DNA of 64,000 nucleotides, taken from NCBI RefSeq assembly GCF_019209835.1, contig NZ_JAHUTS010000002.1, positions 62,001-126,000 on the forward strand, written 5' to 3'. Positions 8,221-16,567 of the stretch are shown here, piece after piece. This DNA is from Enterovibrio paralichthyis. Its GTDB lineage: Bacteria; Pseudomonadota; Gammaproteobacteria; Enterobacterales; Vibrionaceae. Made by a program: the position numbers and the translations under genes. The number at the start of each line of letters is the position of its first letter. Position 1 is the first letter of the stretch. A model generated the notes under the pieces. It searched no databases and was not told the DNA's origin. It worked only from the letters and a program-made list of their open reading frames with translations.

Positions 8221-9144
8221 ATGAAAGGAAAGTCATCCAATATGGTTTCAAAGTTGCAGTTGTTTACGTTGCTAAATATGTCTGAACAAGCCGTGAGGGA
8301 GTGCTTGAGTGGCATCGTGCGTGAAGCCGCCCAACAGGCAGTCGTTCCCAGTTTTAAGCATTTGAACGGCGATATTGATGTTTCCTTCAAAAGCAACAAC
8401 GACATAGTGACTGAAGCGGATGTCGATATGCAGCAACGTATCAACGACGCCCTGAACGAAATCTGGCCCGATATCCCTGTGTTAGGTGAAGAGCAGGCAG
8501 CAGCAGTCCAACAAGCCATTTTGCAGACCGGGAGCGGCGCATTCTGGGTGTTGGATCCAATTGATGGCACCAGCAATTTCGCGTTTGGCATTCCCTATTT
8601 TTGTACATCGCTATCACTGGTTTACGAGCACCAGGTGCAATTAGGGCTGGTTTACGACCCCATCCGAGACGAGTGCTTTTTTGCCACCCGACAAGGCGGC
8701 GCCAGCCTCAATGGCGAGATCCTGGACAGCACCGCGCTCAATGTTCCGGCCAAGCTGGAAAACGTCATGGCCTTGGTAGATTTCAAACGGCTTTCACCGG
8801 TTTTGGCGACCGCACTGGCTTCCACGCCACCTTACCGCTCTCAACGTAGTTTTGGAGCAAGCGCTCTGGATTGGTGTTGGATTGCCGCCAATCGCTGTCA
8901 ATTGTACCTGCATGGCGGGCAGAAGCTTTGGGATTACTCAGCGGGGTGGCTGATCCTGAAAGAAGCGGGCGGGGAATCCTCTTCGTTTGATGGCACACCG
9001 GTTTTCAAGCCAGCCCTGGCATCACGCAACGTACTTGCCGCGTCACACCCTGTGCTGTTCAAACAATGGCAGCAATGGTTATCGCCATTCGTCACTTCAA
9101 AAACCGGACAAAACAGCGGGGTACGTATCTTTGACCCTGGATAA
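8221..9144 (+). CDS. Inositol-monophosphatase-family phosphatase
   Basis: A 307-residue member of the lithium-sensitive Mg-dependent phosphatase family. Motifs: NDIVTEADVDMQQRI, PVLGEEQ (metal Glu), WVLDPIDGTSNFAFGIPYF (metal Asp pair) and WDYSAGWLILKEAGG (third Asp and C-terminal site). Members hydrolyse inositol phosphate, 3'-phosphoadenosine phosphates, histidinol phosphate or sugar bisphosphates; the substrate here is open. The ATG at 8221 has GGAGG at the right distance; the TTG 15 bases earlier overlaps that ribosome site and is rejected. Its sigma-54 promoter and position between cbbF and hoxF suggest co-regulation with the hydrogenase and perhaps a sugar- or sedoheptulose-bisphosphatase role, which is inference. 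Confidence 0.88.
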   Translation: MKGKSSNMVSKLQLFTLLNMSEQAVRECLSGIVREAAQQAVVPSFKHLNGDIDVSFKSNNDIVTEADVDMQQRINDALNEIWPDIPVLGEEQAAAVQQAILQTGSGAFWVLDPIDGTSNFAFGIPYFCTSLSLVYEHQVQLGLVYDPIRDECFFATRQGGASLNGEILDSTALNVPAKLENVMALVDFKRLSPVLATALASTPPYRSQRSFGASALDWCWIAANRCQLYLHGGQKLWDYSAGWLILKEAGGESSSFDGTPVFKPALASRNVLAASHPVLFKQWQQWLSPFVTSKTGQNSGVRIFDPG

Positions 9145-9157
9145 TGACCCTGGATAA
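9132..9157 (+). repeat. 13-bp tandem duplication over the stop codon
   Basis: TGACCCTGGATAA occurs twice without a gap (9132-9144 and 9145-9157). The first copy contains the TAA stop of the phosphatase gene, so the second is outside the reading frame. Probably a recent slippage duplication. Confidence 0.85.
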
Positions 9158-9173
9158 AACCGACAAATATTCA

Positions 9174-9196
9174 GGCGCTTGTCACCGCTAAGCGCC
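9174..9196. repeat. Inverted repeat upstream of hoxF
   Basis: GGCGCTT and AAGCGCC separated by nine bases. No T-tract follows, so it is not an obvious terminator. About 135 bp upstream of hoxF is the right place for an activator binding site, but this is only a guess. Confidence 0.4.
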
Positions 9197-9272
9197 CAAT
9201 AACAATAAGTCACTGACACTTTGGCCCAACTTACATCGCAAGAGGGTAAGCACCGTTTTGCCCAAATTTCGC

Positions 9273-9288
9273 TGGCTCTGTCGTTGTA
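9273..9288 (+). promoter_or_regulatory. Weak sigma-54-like element before hoxF
   Basis: TGGCTCTGTCGTTGTA has the TGGC and TTG halves at consensus spacing, but the invariant GC of the -12 box is GT here. It might be a weak second hox promoter; the stronger candidate is at 8182. Confidence 0.25.
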
Positions 9289-9331
9289 AGCAACACCACA
9301 GCGGACAGGAAGTAGCACAAAGGAGTAAGCA

Positions 9332-11167
9332 ATGAGCAAAAACGTAGAAGCGATATTAACGCGCTATCAACACCGCCGTGAGCGGCTGATTGATATGCTG
9401 CTCGCGATACAGGATGCTGATGGATATATCTCTGATTCCTCAGTTCATGTATTGGCAAACGGGCTGAATCTGTCGCCGTTGGACGTGAGAGAGACACTTT
9501 CTTTTTATCACTTTCTTCACGATGAACCGGCCGGAGAGCACAAAATCTATCTGGCCGATACCGTCATAGCTCGAATGAATGGCTATGAAGACGTCAGAGA
9601 AGCGCTGGAAAAGGCCACCGGATGTGAGTTTGGCTCGGTGTCCGCCAATGGCCGCTTTGGGCTCTATGACACTCACTGTATCGGCTTGTCTGATCAGGAA
9701 CCCGCGATGTTGGTGGACGGCATCCCGTTTACGCGCCTTACGCCGGACAAAGCCCGCACCCTGATTGCCGCCCTGAATGCCGGGGTATCGCCTGCATCGC
9801 TGGCAAACCCCAAAGGTTTGGCTGCGGATAGCCTTGCGTATATTGAGGAACTCGTTGAGTCCAATATACGTCAGTCTGGCCCCGTCTTTTTCTCTGATGC
9901 GATTGATGTGGATACCGTTATCCGTGACGTTGTCACTCAATTGCCTGCTGAAATCATTGATGCAACCAGCACATCCAAACTGCGAGGCCGCGGTGGTGCG
10001 GGTTTTTCTGCCGGGTTGAAATGGCGTTTGTGTTATGACGCGGTCGGCAGTGAAAAATATGTCATCTGTAACGCCGATGAAGGGGAGCCAGGCACCTTTA
10101 AAGACAGGGTGATCCTCACACATGCACCAGAGCAGGTCTTTGCCGGTATGATCATTGGCGGCTACGCCACAGGCGCCAAAGAAGGGATCATTTACCTTCG
10201 TTACGAATACCGCTTTTTGGTTGAGTACCTCGAAAAAACTCTGCAGTCACTGCGCGAACGCAATCTGCTGGGTAAAGCGATTGGCGGAAACACCGGTTTT
10301 GACTTCGATATCCGCATTCAACTGGGCGCGGGAGCTTATATTTGTGGGGATGAATCAGCACTGATTGAGTCCTGCGAAGGCAAGCGCGGCACGCCGCGTG
10401 TTAAGCCGCCGTTCCCTGTTCATCAGGGGTATCTGGGTTGCCCAACGGCAGTCAATAACGTTGAAACTCTGGCAAACGTCACCCGCATCTTTGAAAAAGG
10501 TGCGCGTTGGTATGAAGCCATGGGTACCTCTGAATCGGCGGGTACGCGCTTAATCAGCGTTTCCGGTGATGTAGACAAGGCCGGTATCTACGAAATTGAG
10601 TGGGGTATTTCCCTTAAGGATGTACTGGAAACCGTCGGCGCACGAAATCCAAGGGTCGTGCAGGTCAGTGGTCCATCTGGTGAGTGCGTCTCTGCCGCCA
10701 AAGACGGTAACCGTGTCTTCTCCTACAAAGACCTCTCCTGTAACGGTTCGTTGATGGTGTTCAGTTATGAACGCAATCTGCTGGATATCGTCAGGCAGTT
10801 TATCCATTTCTTTATGGAAGAATCCTGCGGGATTTGTGTGCCATGCCGCGCCGGTAATGTGGAGCTTCACAACAAGATCTCCTTGATCATCGAAGGGCGT
10901 GCGGTTGAGCAGGATCTCGATGAAATCATCGCCTGGAGCAAGATCATCCGTGGTGCAAGCCGATGTGGCTTGGGCACTACGTCCCCAAAACCTATCCTGA
11001 CGTCGCTCAGTGCGTTTCCCGAGGAATACCATAAAAAGCTAGTCACCCAGAGCGGACCATTGCTGGCGTCGTTTGATCTCAACGAGGCGCTGGAAGGTTA
11101 TGCAATAGCCACCGAAGCCCTGATGGATGATACAGGGGCAGACCAAGCAACGGAGGTGTCGAAATGA
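9332..11167 (+). CDS. hoxF: NAD-reducing hydrogenase diaphorase subunit HoxF
   Basis: A 611-residue fusion of NuoE-like (about 1-150) and NuoF-like (about 200-590) parts, the FMN- and NAD-binding subunit of the soluble H2:NAD+ oxidoreductase. Visible: LRGRGGAGFSAGLKWR for NAD/FMN, NADEGEPGTFKDR, GAGAYICGDESALIES, and the 4Fe-4S ligands in EESCGICVPCRAGN plus SRCGLG. The N-terminal part keeps SFYHF and DTHCIGLSDQEPA but lacks most Cys ligands of the NuoE 2Fe-2S cluster; by memory this also holds for Cupriavidus HoxF, to which the protein is very similar along its length. RBS AAAGGAG. It overlaps hoxU by 4 bp. A matS site lies inside it. Confidence 0.96.
   Translation: MSKNVEAILTRYQHRRERLIDMLLAIQDADGYISDSSVHVLANGLNLSPLDVRETLSFYHFLHDEPAGEHKIYLADTVIARMNGYEDVREALEKATGCEFGSVSANGRFGLYDTHCIGLSDQEPAMLVDGIPFTRLTPDKARTLIAALNAGVSPASLANPKGLAADSLAYIEELVESNIRQSGPVFFSDAIDVDTVIRDVVTQLPAEIIDATSTSKLRGRGGAGFSAGLKWRLCYDAVGSEKYVICNADEGEPGTFKDRVILTHAPEQVFAGMIIGGYATGAKEGIIYLRYEYRFLVEYLEKTLQSLRERNLLGKAIGGNTGFDFDIRIQLGAGAYICGDESALIESCEGKRGTPRVKPPFPVHQGYLGCPTAVNNVETLANVTRIFEKGARWYEAMGTSESAGTRLISVSGDVDKAGIYEIEWGISLKDVLETVGARNPRVVQVSGPSGECVSAAKDGNRVFSYKDLSCNGSLMVFSYERNLLDIVRQFIHFFMEESCGICVPCRAGNVELHNKISLIIEGRAVEQDLDEIIAWSKIIRGASRCGLGTTSPKPILTSLSAFPEEYHKKLVTQSGPLLASFDLNEALEGYAIATEALMDDTGADQATEVSK
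9924..9936. promoter_or_regulatory. matS site (MatP-binding palindrome) in hoxF
   Basis: GTGACGTTGTCAC fits the matS consensus GTGACRNYGTCAC in every position. Confidence 0.85.
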
Positions 11168-11868
11168 GCATTAAATTAACCATCGACGGCAAGGAAGTGA
11201 CCGCAGACGAAAACCAGATGCTGGTGGATGTCGCACTCGATAACGGTGTGTATATCCCAACGCTCTGCTACCAGCGCGGGAAGCCGTGCCTGGGCACCTG
11301 CCGGGTTTGTACCTGCAAAGTCAATGGCAACAATGTGGCGTCCTGCACCATGCCGGTTTCTGAAGGCATGGTGGTGGAAGTGAACGAACCCGAAACCACA
11401 GACATCCGCAAGGCATTGATAGAAATGCTGTTTGTGGAAGGTAAGCACAATTGCCCAAGCTGCGAAAAGAGCGGTCGATGTGACTTACAGGCGGTGGGTT
11501 ATGAAACCGGCATGATGGTATCGCGTTTTCCTTACCGTTTCCCGGTTACCGAGAACGACTTCCGATCAGAAAAGATCTGGTTGGAGCGTGATCGCTGCAT
11601 TTTCTGCCAGCGTTGCGTGGAGTTCGTGAAAGATCGTGAGTCCGGCAGGAAGATCTTCAACATCAGCGGCCGTGGAGCAAACGCCCGTATCGAAATCGAT
11701 GTCGCGTTGGCAGACAAAATGAGTGACCAGCAGGTGACTGAAGCCATGGAACTGTGTCCTGTCGGCTGCATCCTGAAAAAAGCCGTAGGCTTTGATGCGC
11801 CAATCGGTAAACGCAAGTTTGATATTGAATCTGTGCGCGAGCGTGCGATTGGGAGGGAAAGCAAATGA
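11164..11868 (+). CDS. hoxU: NAD-reducing hydrogenase subunit HoxU
   Basis: A 234-residue iron-sulfur subunit like the N-terminal part of NuoG; it passes electrons from the HoxYH hydrogenase to HoxF. The 2Fe-2S ligands are C35, C42, C46 and C49 in TLCYQRGKPCLGTCRVC. HNCPSCEKSGRCDLQ supplies the His/Cys-ligated 4Fe-4S cluster, and RCIFCQRCVEF with ELCPVGC the following Cys set. The length matches HoxU of soluble hydrogenases. The gene overlaps hoxF (4 bp) and hoxY (4 bp), typical of tight translational coupling in this operon. Confidence 0.96.
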   Translation: MSIKLTIDGKEVTADENQMLVDVALDNGVYIPTLCYQRGKPCLGTCRVCTCKVNGNNVASCTMPVSEGMVVEVNEPETTDIRKALIEMLFVEGKHNCPSCEKSGRCDLQAVGYETGMMVSRFPYRFPVTENDFRSEKIWLERDRCIFCQRCVEFVKDRESGRKIFNISGRGANARIEIDVALADKMSDQQVTEAMELCPVGCILKKAVGFDAPIGKRKFDIESVRERAIGRESK

Positions 11869-12497
11869 GTAACCATTCTCACAACAGTAACGTGATTTTT
11901 TCCCACGACTTACCACGCACGCCGCTGGATGAAGAAACCCAGGCTTTGCGGGATGGCAAGATCAAAGTCGCCATGATTGGCCTTTGTGGCTGCTGGGGCT
12001 GCACCTTGTCTTTTCTGGATATGGACAGCCGCCTGGTGGACTTGCTGGGTAAAGTCACCATCACACGTTCTTCGATTACCGACATCAAACGTATCCCGGA
12101 GCGCTGCACCATCGGATTTGTCGAGGGGGGCATTGCCAACGAGGAGAACATAGAAACCCTCGAACACTTCCGGGAGAACTGCGACATCCTGATTTCTGTC
12201 GGTGCCTGTGCAGTATGGGGCGGCGTGCCGGCCATGCGCAATCAGGTATCGCTGACTGAATGTCTGGATGAAGCCTATATCTCGTCAACAACCCGTCCGC
12301 CTGGCACAGAAAACGTGATTCCCCACATTGATGTTCCCCGCATCACCACCAAGGTCTATCCCGCCCATGAAGTGGTGAAAATGGATTACTTCATCCCGGG
12401 TTGTCCACCGGATGGCGATGCCATCTTCAAGGTGCTCGATGATCTGGTGAATGGCCGGGAAGTCGATTTGCCGACGTCTGTTAACCGTTACGACTGA
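11865..12497 (+). CDS. hoxY: NAD-reducing hydrogenase small subunit HoxY
   Basis: A 210-residue small subunit of a group 3d [NiFe] hydrogenase, carrying only the proximal 4Fe-4S cluster. Ligand motif GLCGCWGCTLSFLDMD (C41, C43, C46 region) is followed by SVGACAVWGGVPAMRN and FIPGCPPDGDAIF, the remaining Cys ligands. There is no Tat signal, so the enzyme is cytoplasmic. It starts in the hoxU stop and is followed after 14 bp by hoxH with a good ribosome site (GAAGGGAGAAAGG). Confidence 0.96.
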   Translation: MSNHSHNSNVIFSHDLPRTPLDEETQALRDGKIKVAMIGLCGCWGCTLSFLDMDSRLVDLLGKVTITRSSITDIKRIPERCTIGFVEGGIANEENIETLEHFRENCDILISVGACAVWGGVPAMRNQVSLTECLDEAYISSTTRPPGTENVIPHIDVPRITTKVYPAHEVVKMDYFIPGCPPDGDAIFKVLDDLVNGREVDLPTSVNRYD

Positions 12498-12511
12498 AGG
12501 GAGAAAGGATT

Positions 12512-13978
12512 ATGAGTAAAACACTCGTCATTGATCCGGTAACGCGGATTGAAGGGCACGGAAAAGTCACCCTCCAGTTGGATGACAACAACAAGGTAGT
12601 GGATGCACGGCTCCAGGTGGTCGAATTCCGTGGTTTTGAACGCTTCATTCAAGGGCACCCATATTGGGAAGCGCCGATGTTGCTGCAACGCATTTGTGGT
12701 ATCTGCTTTGTCAGTCATCATCTTTGTGGCGCGAAAGCGCTGGATGACATGGTTGGTGTCGGCCTGAAAGACGGCATTAAGATGCTGCCGACGCCGGAAA
12801 AAATGCGTCGTTTAGGCCATTACGCCCAACAGTTACAGTCTCATGTAACGGCCTATTTCTACCTGATTGCGCCGGAAATGGTGTTCGGCATTGAATCCGC
12901 GCCGGAAAAACGCAATGTGCTCGGTCTGGCGGAAGCCAATCCGGAACTGGTGAAACGGGTGATTGAACTACGACGCTGGGGTCAGGAGTTGATTGTGGCT
13001 GTGCTGGGTAAGCGCATGCACGGTATCAGCTCGATCCCGGGTGGGGTGAACAACAACCTCAGCATTGAAGTGCGGGATAAGTTCCTCAAAGGCACCGACG
13101 ATCTGCTTTCTATCGACGAGGTGATTGATTACGCGCAGGACGCCCTCAACCTGTTTTACAGCTATCACGAAGCGCACCGCGACGAAATTGATAACTTCGG
13201 TATCACCAAGGCGCTGGATATGTGTCTGGTCGATGAAAACGGCGACGTGGATTACTACCACGGCGACATGAAAGTGATCGACGAAAACAAAAACGTGGTG
13301 CTGGAAACCAACTATCACGACTACCTCGACCATTTCTCCGAAGCGACAGAAGCCTGGAGTTACATGAAATTCCCATACCTGAAAGCCATGGGTCGGGAAG
13401 CGGGCTCTGTCCGGGTTGGGCCTTTGGCGCGCCTCAATGTAACCCGCCGCTATAACACGCCGCTGGCACAGGAAGCGCTGGAACGTTTCCATGACTACAC
13501 CAAGGGCAAAGCCAACAACATGACCCTGCATACCAACTGGGCGCGGGCGATTGAAATCCTGCATTCTGCAGAGCTGATCAAAGATTTGCTCAATGACCCG
13601 GACTTACAAGGGGAAAATTTACTGCTGAATACCACGCCGGAGTTGTGGACAGGTGAAGGCGTCGGCGTTGTAGAAGCGCCCCGTGGAACCTTGCTTCACC
13701 ACTACCGCGCAGATCAGGCAGGGAATATGACCTTTGCCAACCTGATTGTTTCCACCACCCAGAACAACACGGCCATGAACCGCACTGTAAAGGCCGTGGC
13801 GCAGGAGTGGATTTCGGGCAAAGCAGAGATCACCGAAGGCATGATGAATGCCATAGAAGTCGGGATTCGTGCTTATGACCCATGTCTGAGTTGTGCCACC
13901 CACGCCATGGGACAAATGCCACTTCAGATCACCATGCTGGACGCGAAAGGAAGGTTGATTGATGAAAAATTCCGATAA
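12512..13978 (+). CDS. hoxH: NAD-reducing hydrogenase large subunit HoxH
   Basis: A 488-residue catalytic subunit with the Ni-Fe site. The N-terminal pair is in RICGICFVSHH (C62, C65) and the C-terminal pair in DPCLSCATH (residues 456-464). A 24-residue tail (AMGQMPLQITMLDAKGR...) follows the last His and should be removed by HoxW after metal insertion. It splits H2 and feeds electrons through HoxY and HoxU to HoxF. Motifs and length match bidirectional/NAD-reducing group 3d enzymes. The 3' end overlaps hoxW. Confidence 0.97.
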   Translation: MSKTLVIDPVTRIEGHGKVTLQLDDNNKVVDARLQVVEFRGFERFIQGHPYWEAPMLLQRICGICFVSHHLCGAKALDDMVGVGLKDGIKMLPTPEKMRRLGHYAQQLQSHVTAYFYLIAPEMVFGIESAPEKRNVLGLAEANPELVKRVIELRRWGQELIVAVLGKRMHGISSIPGGVNNNLSIEVRDKFLKGTDDLLSIDEVIDYAQDALNLFYSYHEAHRDEIDNFGITKALDMCLVDENGDVDYYHGDMKVIDENKNVVLETNYHDYLDHFSEATEAWSYMKFPYLKAMGREAGSVRVGPLARLNVTRRYNTPLAQEALERFHDYTKGKANNMTLHTNWARAIEILHSAELIKDLLNDPDLQGENLLLNTTPELWTGEGVGVVEAPRGTLLHHYRADQAGNMTFANLIVSTTQNNTAMNRTVKAVAQEWISGKAEITEGMMNAIEVGIRAYDPCLSCATHAMGQMPLQITMLDAKGRLIDEKFR

Positions 13979-14513
13979 ATCACTGCCACTCGATGCCTTC
14001 GACCTTATCTATGGCATCGGCAATGTAGGGCGTGAGGATGATGGGCTGGGATGGGCGTTTATTGATGCCATTGAGGCGGAAAAGCTCTCCGATGCCCAGT
14101 TGGTTCGTCACTATCAACTCTTCTTTGAGGATGTGGATTTAATCCGCCGCCACCAACGGGTGTTGTTTGTGGACGCCACCAAAGCAGATACCTCAAGACG
14201 GTTTGCGATGGAGCGCGTGGCGCCGAGGCTGGATGACAGTTTCACCTCCCACGCCATCTCCGTGCAAAGCATCGTCGCCATGTGTCACCAGTGTTATGGT
14301 GTTTATCCCGATATTTGGCTGCTCACCATAAAAGGTTACTCGTGGGAGCTGTCAGAAGGGCTGACGAAAAAAGCACAGGCCAACCTGTATGCGGCACTTA
14401 ACGCTGTGCAGTTTACCGGTGTGGAGGAAACAGATACGCGCCCGGCGCTAGAGCGTGTGAACAGCGCTCTGGCTGAAAACGGACAACAGACACTAACAAG
14501 GATATCAAGATGA
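13962..14513 (+). CDS. hoxW: HoxH maturation endopeptidase HoxW
   Basis: A 183-residue protease of the HyaD/HupD/HoxW family. DLIYGIGNVGREDDGLGW contains the nickel-sensing Asp, and VLFVDATKAD the second acidic ligand region; SHAISVQSIVAMC carries the His. It cleaves the C-terminal tail of HoxH once nickel is in place. ATG at 13962 is preferred over the TTG three bases earlier; AAAGGAAGG lies upstream within hoxH. It overlaps hoxH by 17 bp and hoxI by 4 bp. Confidence 0.93.
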   Translation: MKNSDKSLPLDAFDLIYGIGNVGREDDGLGWAFIDAIEAEKLSDAQLVRHYQLFFEDVDLIRRHQRVLFVDATKADTSRRFAMERVAPRLDDSFTSHAISVQSIVAMCHQCYGVYPDIWLLTIKGYSWELSEGLTKKAQANLYAALNAVQFTGVEETDTRPALERVNSALAENGQQTLTRISR

Positions 14514-15013
14514 ACAAACCCAATGCAGAAAACGTGGCCCGCCTGATCCTTGAAGCGCCGATTGGGCAATATATAGGTGAAGACGGTGCAGCCGTTTTGG
14601 CGCAGCAAGCCGCAAGGGAAATGACGCTGGAAGATGGCGAATTTCTTTACCGCGCCGGGGACACAGCGAACAGCTTTTACATTGTGACAGAAGGCAGACT
14701 GGCCTTTTGCCGGGAAAACAAAAGCTCAGGAAAAATAAACCTGCTGCACACTCTGCATCAGGGGGATTTGATTGGCGAGCTTAGTTTTATCGATGGCGAA
14801 CCTAGGTCTATTTCCGTTCAGTCTATCGGTTCAGCACGGTTGCTTTGTTTCGACCGTGACAGCATTGACCCGCTGATCACCTCACATCCCAAGCTGGTGT
14901 TTGATTTCATGCGTGCGGTAGTGAAAAGGGTTCACCACACCGTCGCTGCAATCGGTCAGCAGCAGGCTGAATTGGCCGACTACATCGCCACAGGAGGGAA
15001 AGGGCGTTACTAA
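14510..15013 (+). CDS. hoxI: Cyclic-nucleotide-binding-domain protein HoxI
   Basis: A 167-residue single CNB (CRP-N-like) domain without a DNA-binding helix. EDGEFLYRAGDTANSFYIVTEGRLAF and LHQGDLIGELSFIDGEPRSISVQS show the typical beta-roll and phosphate-binding cassette region. Position as the sixth gene after hoxW and the exact length agree with HoxI of the Cupriavidus soluble hydrogenase, where HoxI dimers are proposed to bind the diaphorase and allow NADPH-linked activation. The terminator after it ends the hox operon. Confidence 0.9.
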   Translation: MNKPNAENVARLILEAPIGQYIGEDGAAVLAQQAAREMTLEDGEFLYRAGDTANSFYIVTEGRLAFCRENKSSGKINLLHTLHQGDLIGELSFIDGEPRSISVQSIGSARLLCFDRDSIDPLITSHPKLVFDFMRAVVKRVHHTVAAIGQQQAELADYIATGGKGRY

Positions 15014-15052
15014 GCGTGATCCTCCCGACATGAAACATTGATTCCTTTCGTT

Positions 15053-15085
15053 CCCCCGTTGCACTTCCGACAACGGGGGCTTTTT
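15053..15085 (+). terminator. Intrinsic terminator of hoxFUYHWI
   Basis: CCCCCGTTG and CAACGGGGG form nine perfect pairs around a nine-base loop, followed by CTTTTTC. Confidence 0.92.
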
Positions 15086-15295
15086 CTATCTGCCGTTCTG
15101 TTTCTGCCAGACCAAAACCTCATCAAACCGCCTCAATATGGAAAGAAAGTGTCCAGTTTTGTCCTTGTCTGGAAAGTGAGCTTTCGCATTTCAGCCTGCG
15201 CGTAAATACTTTGTAGATGAATTGTATTCATTTGGTGCGTGCCATCGCCCGCTCCAGGTGGGTTTGTGATGTGTTGAACGGGCAAACGGGAAGGT

Positions 15296-15311
15296 TGGCA
15301 CACTACGTGCT
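15296..15311 (+). promoter_or_regulatory. Sigma-54-type promoter of the hyp operon
   Basis: TTGGCACACTACGTGCTG holds TGGCAC and the -12 GC with GG-N10-GC spacing (GG 15297-15298, GC 15309-15310). It lies 78 bp before hypA. The 375-bp gap between the hox terminator and hypA contains no gene; its AT-rich middle could hold activator sites. Confidence 0.72.
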
Positions 15312-15388
15312 GTATCACTTACTCAGGTGCTGAAAACAGCGATGTCACGAGCACACTCTCGATAACACAAAGGAACTGTGTAAAGCCT

Positions 15389-15730
15389 ATGCATGAGTTA
15401 TCAATCTGCGAAAGCATCGTCCAGACATTGGCTTCTCAAGCCAAGGTTCATGAGTTCAGCCGGGTTTCAGTATTAAGGCTGGAGATAGGACAGTTTGCGG
15501 GGGTGGAACTGGAAGCGCTCAAATTTTGTTTTCCAGTCGTCGCGATGGGCACGTTGGCTGAGGATGCCAGGCTGGAAATAACGACCATTAATGGAACGGG
15601 TTGGTGTGAGCAATGCCAATGCTCGGTAAACATGGAAGAGCGCTTTTCGCCATGCCCGGATTGCGGTGTTACCGGTTTGCCGCTGTCCCAGGGGGATGAA
15701 ATGCGAATCGCCAATGTGGAGGTAGAGTAA
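15389..15730 (+). CDS. hypA: Hydrogenase nickel chaperone HypA
   Basis: A 113-residue nickel-insertion protein. N-terminal MHELSICES contains the Ni-binding Met-His; the zinc site is in WCEQCQCS and FSPCPDCG (two CxxC pairs about residues 73-93). With HypB it delivers nickel to the large-subunit precursors. The start ATG is the only one giving the MHE motif. The stop overlaps hypB by one base. Confidence 0.95.
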   Translation: MHELSICESIVQTLASQAKVHEFSRVSVLRLEIGQFAGVELEALKFCFPVVAMGTLAEDARLEITTINGTGWCEQCQCSVNMEERFSPCPDCGVTGLPLSQGDEMRIANVEVE

Positions 15731-16554
15731 TGTGTACAGTCTGTGGCTGCGGCGAGAGCAGCATTGAAAACCACCATTCACATGATCACGAACATCATCA
15801 CCATCATCATGATGGTCATCACCACCACTACGGTCATGGGCCTGCCGGGGCACACGCACCGGGTTTAAGTCAGGCACGGATGATCAGCATTGAGCAAAAC
15901 ATACTGGCGCAAAACGACACCTATGCCGGGCATAACCGTCAGGCGTTTGCTGAAAAAGCGCAGCTCGCATTAAATCTGGTTTCCAGCCCTGGCTCCGGTA
16001 AAACGACGCTACTGGTGAATACCCTTAAACACCTGTCCGGCAAATGGCCGCTCGCCGTGATTGAAGGCGATCAGCAAACCACCAATGACGCCGATCGAAT
16101 CCGCGAAACCGGCGTGAATGCCATTCAGGTAAATACCGGGAAAGGCTGTCATCTCGATGCACACATGGTGGGTCATGCCGCTGAGGCGCTGAATTTGGAA
16201 CAACAAGGCGTTTTGTTTATTGAAAACGTCGGCAATCTGGTTTGCCCAGCGGCGTTCGATTTGGGTGAGCACTGTAAAGTTGCGATCCTCTCCGTGACCG
16301 AAGGCGAAGATAAACCTATCAAGTACCCGGACATGTTTGCTGCGGCCAAGCTGGTCATCCTCAATAAGGCGGACTTGCTGCCGTATCTCTCCTTTGACCT
16401 TGATGCCTGCATGGCGCATATCCGTCAGGTGAATCCTGAAGCGACCATTCTTACTTTGTCTGCAACCACAGGTGAAGGCATGGAAAGCTGGTATGAATGG
16501 CTGGCTGCCCAGCGTGAAATTATCGCGGGCAACGCAGTTGTCCAGGCGGGTTGA
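15730..16554 (+). CDS. hypB: Hydrogenase nickel-incorporation GTPase HypB
   Basis: A 274-residue GTPase. The N-terminus has the high-affinity nickel motif CTVCGCGE and then a long His-rich stretch (about residues 15-35, some 17 His), which stores nickel or other divalent metals. The G domain shows SSPGSGKTTLLVNTL (P-loop), EGDQQTTNDADRI (switch), and LNKADLL (guanine specificity). It works with HypA, and the His-rich region suggests growth at limiting nickel. The sequence runs directly into hoxA. Confidence 0.96.
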   Translation: MCTVCGCGESSIENHHSHDHEHHHHHHDGHHHHYGHGPAGAHAPGLSQARMISIEQNILAQNDTYAGHNRQAFAEKAQLALNLVSSPGSGKTTLLVNTLKHLSGKWPLAVIEGDQQTTNDADRIRETGVNAIQVNTGKGCHLDAHMVGHAAEALNLEQQGVLFIENVGNLVCPAAFDLGEHCKVAILSVTEGEDKPIKYPDMFAAAKLVILNKADLLPYLSFDLDACMAHIRQVNPEATILTLSATTGEGMESWYEWLAAQREIIAGNAVVQAG

Positions 16555-16567
16555 AGAGGTAACCGCC

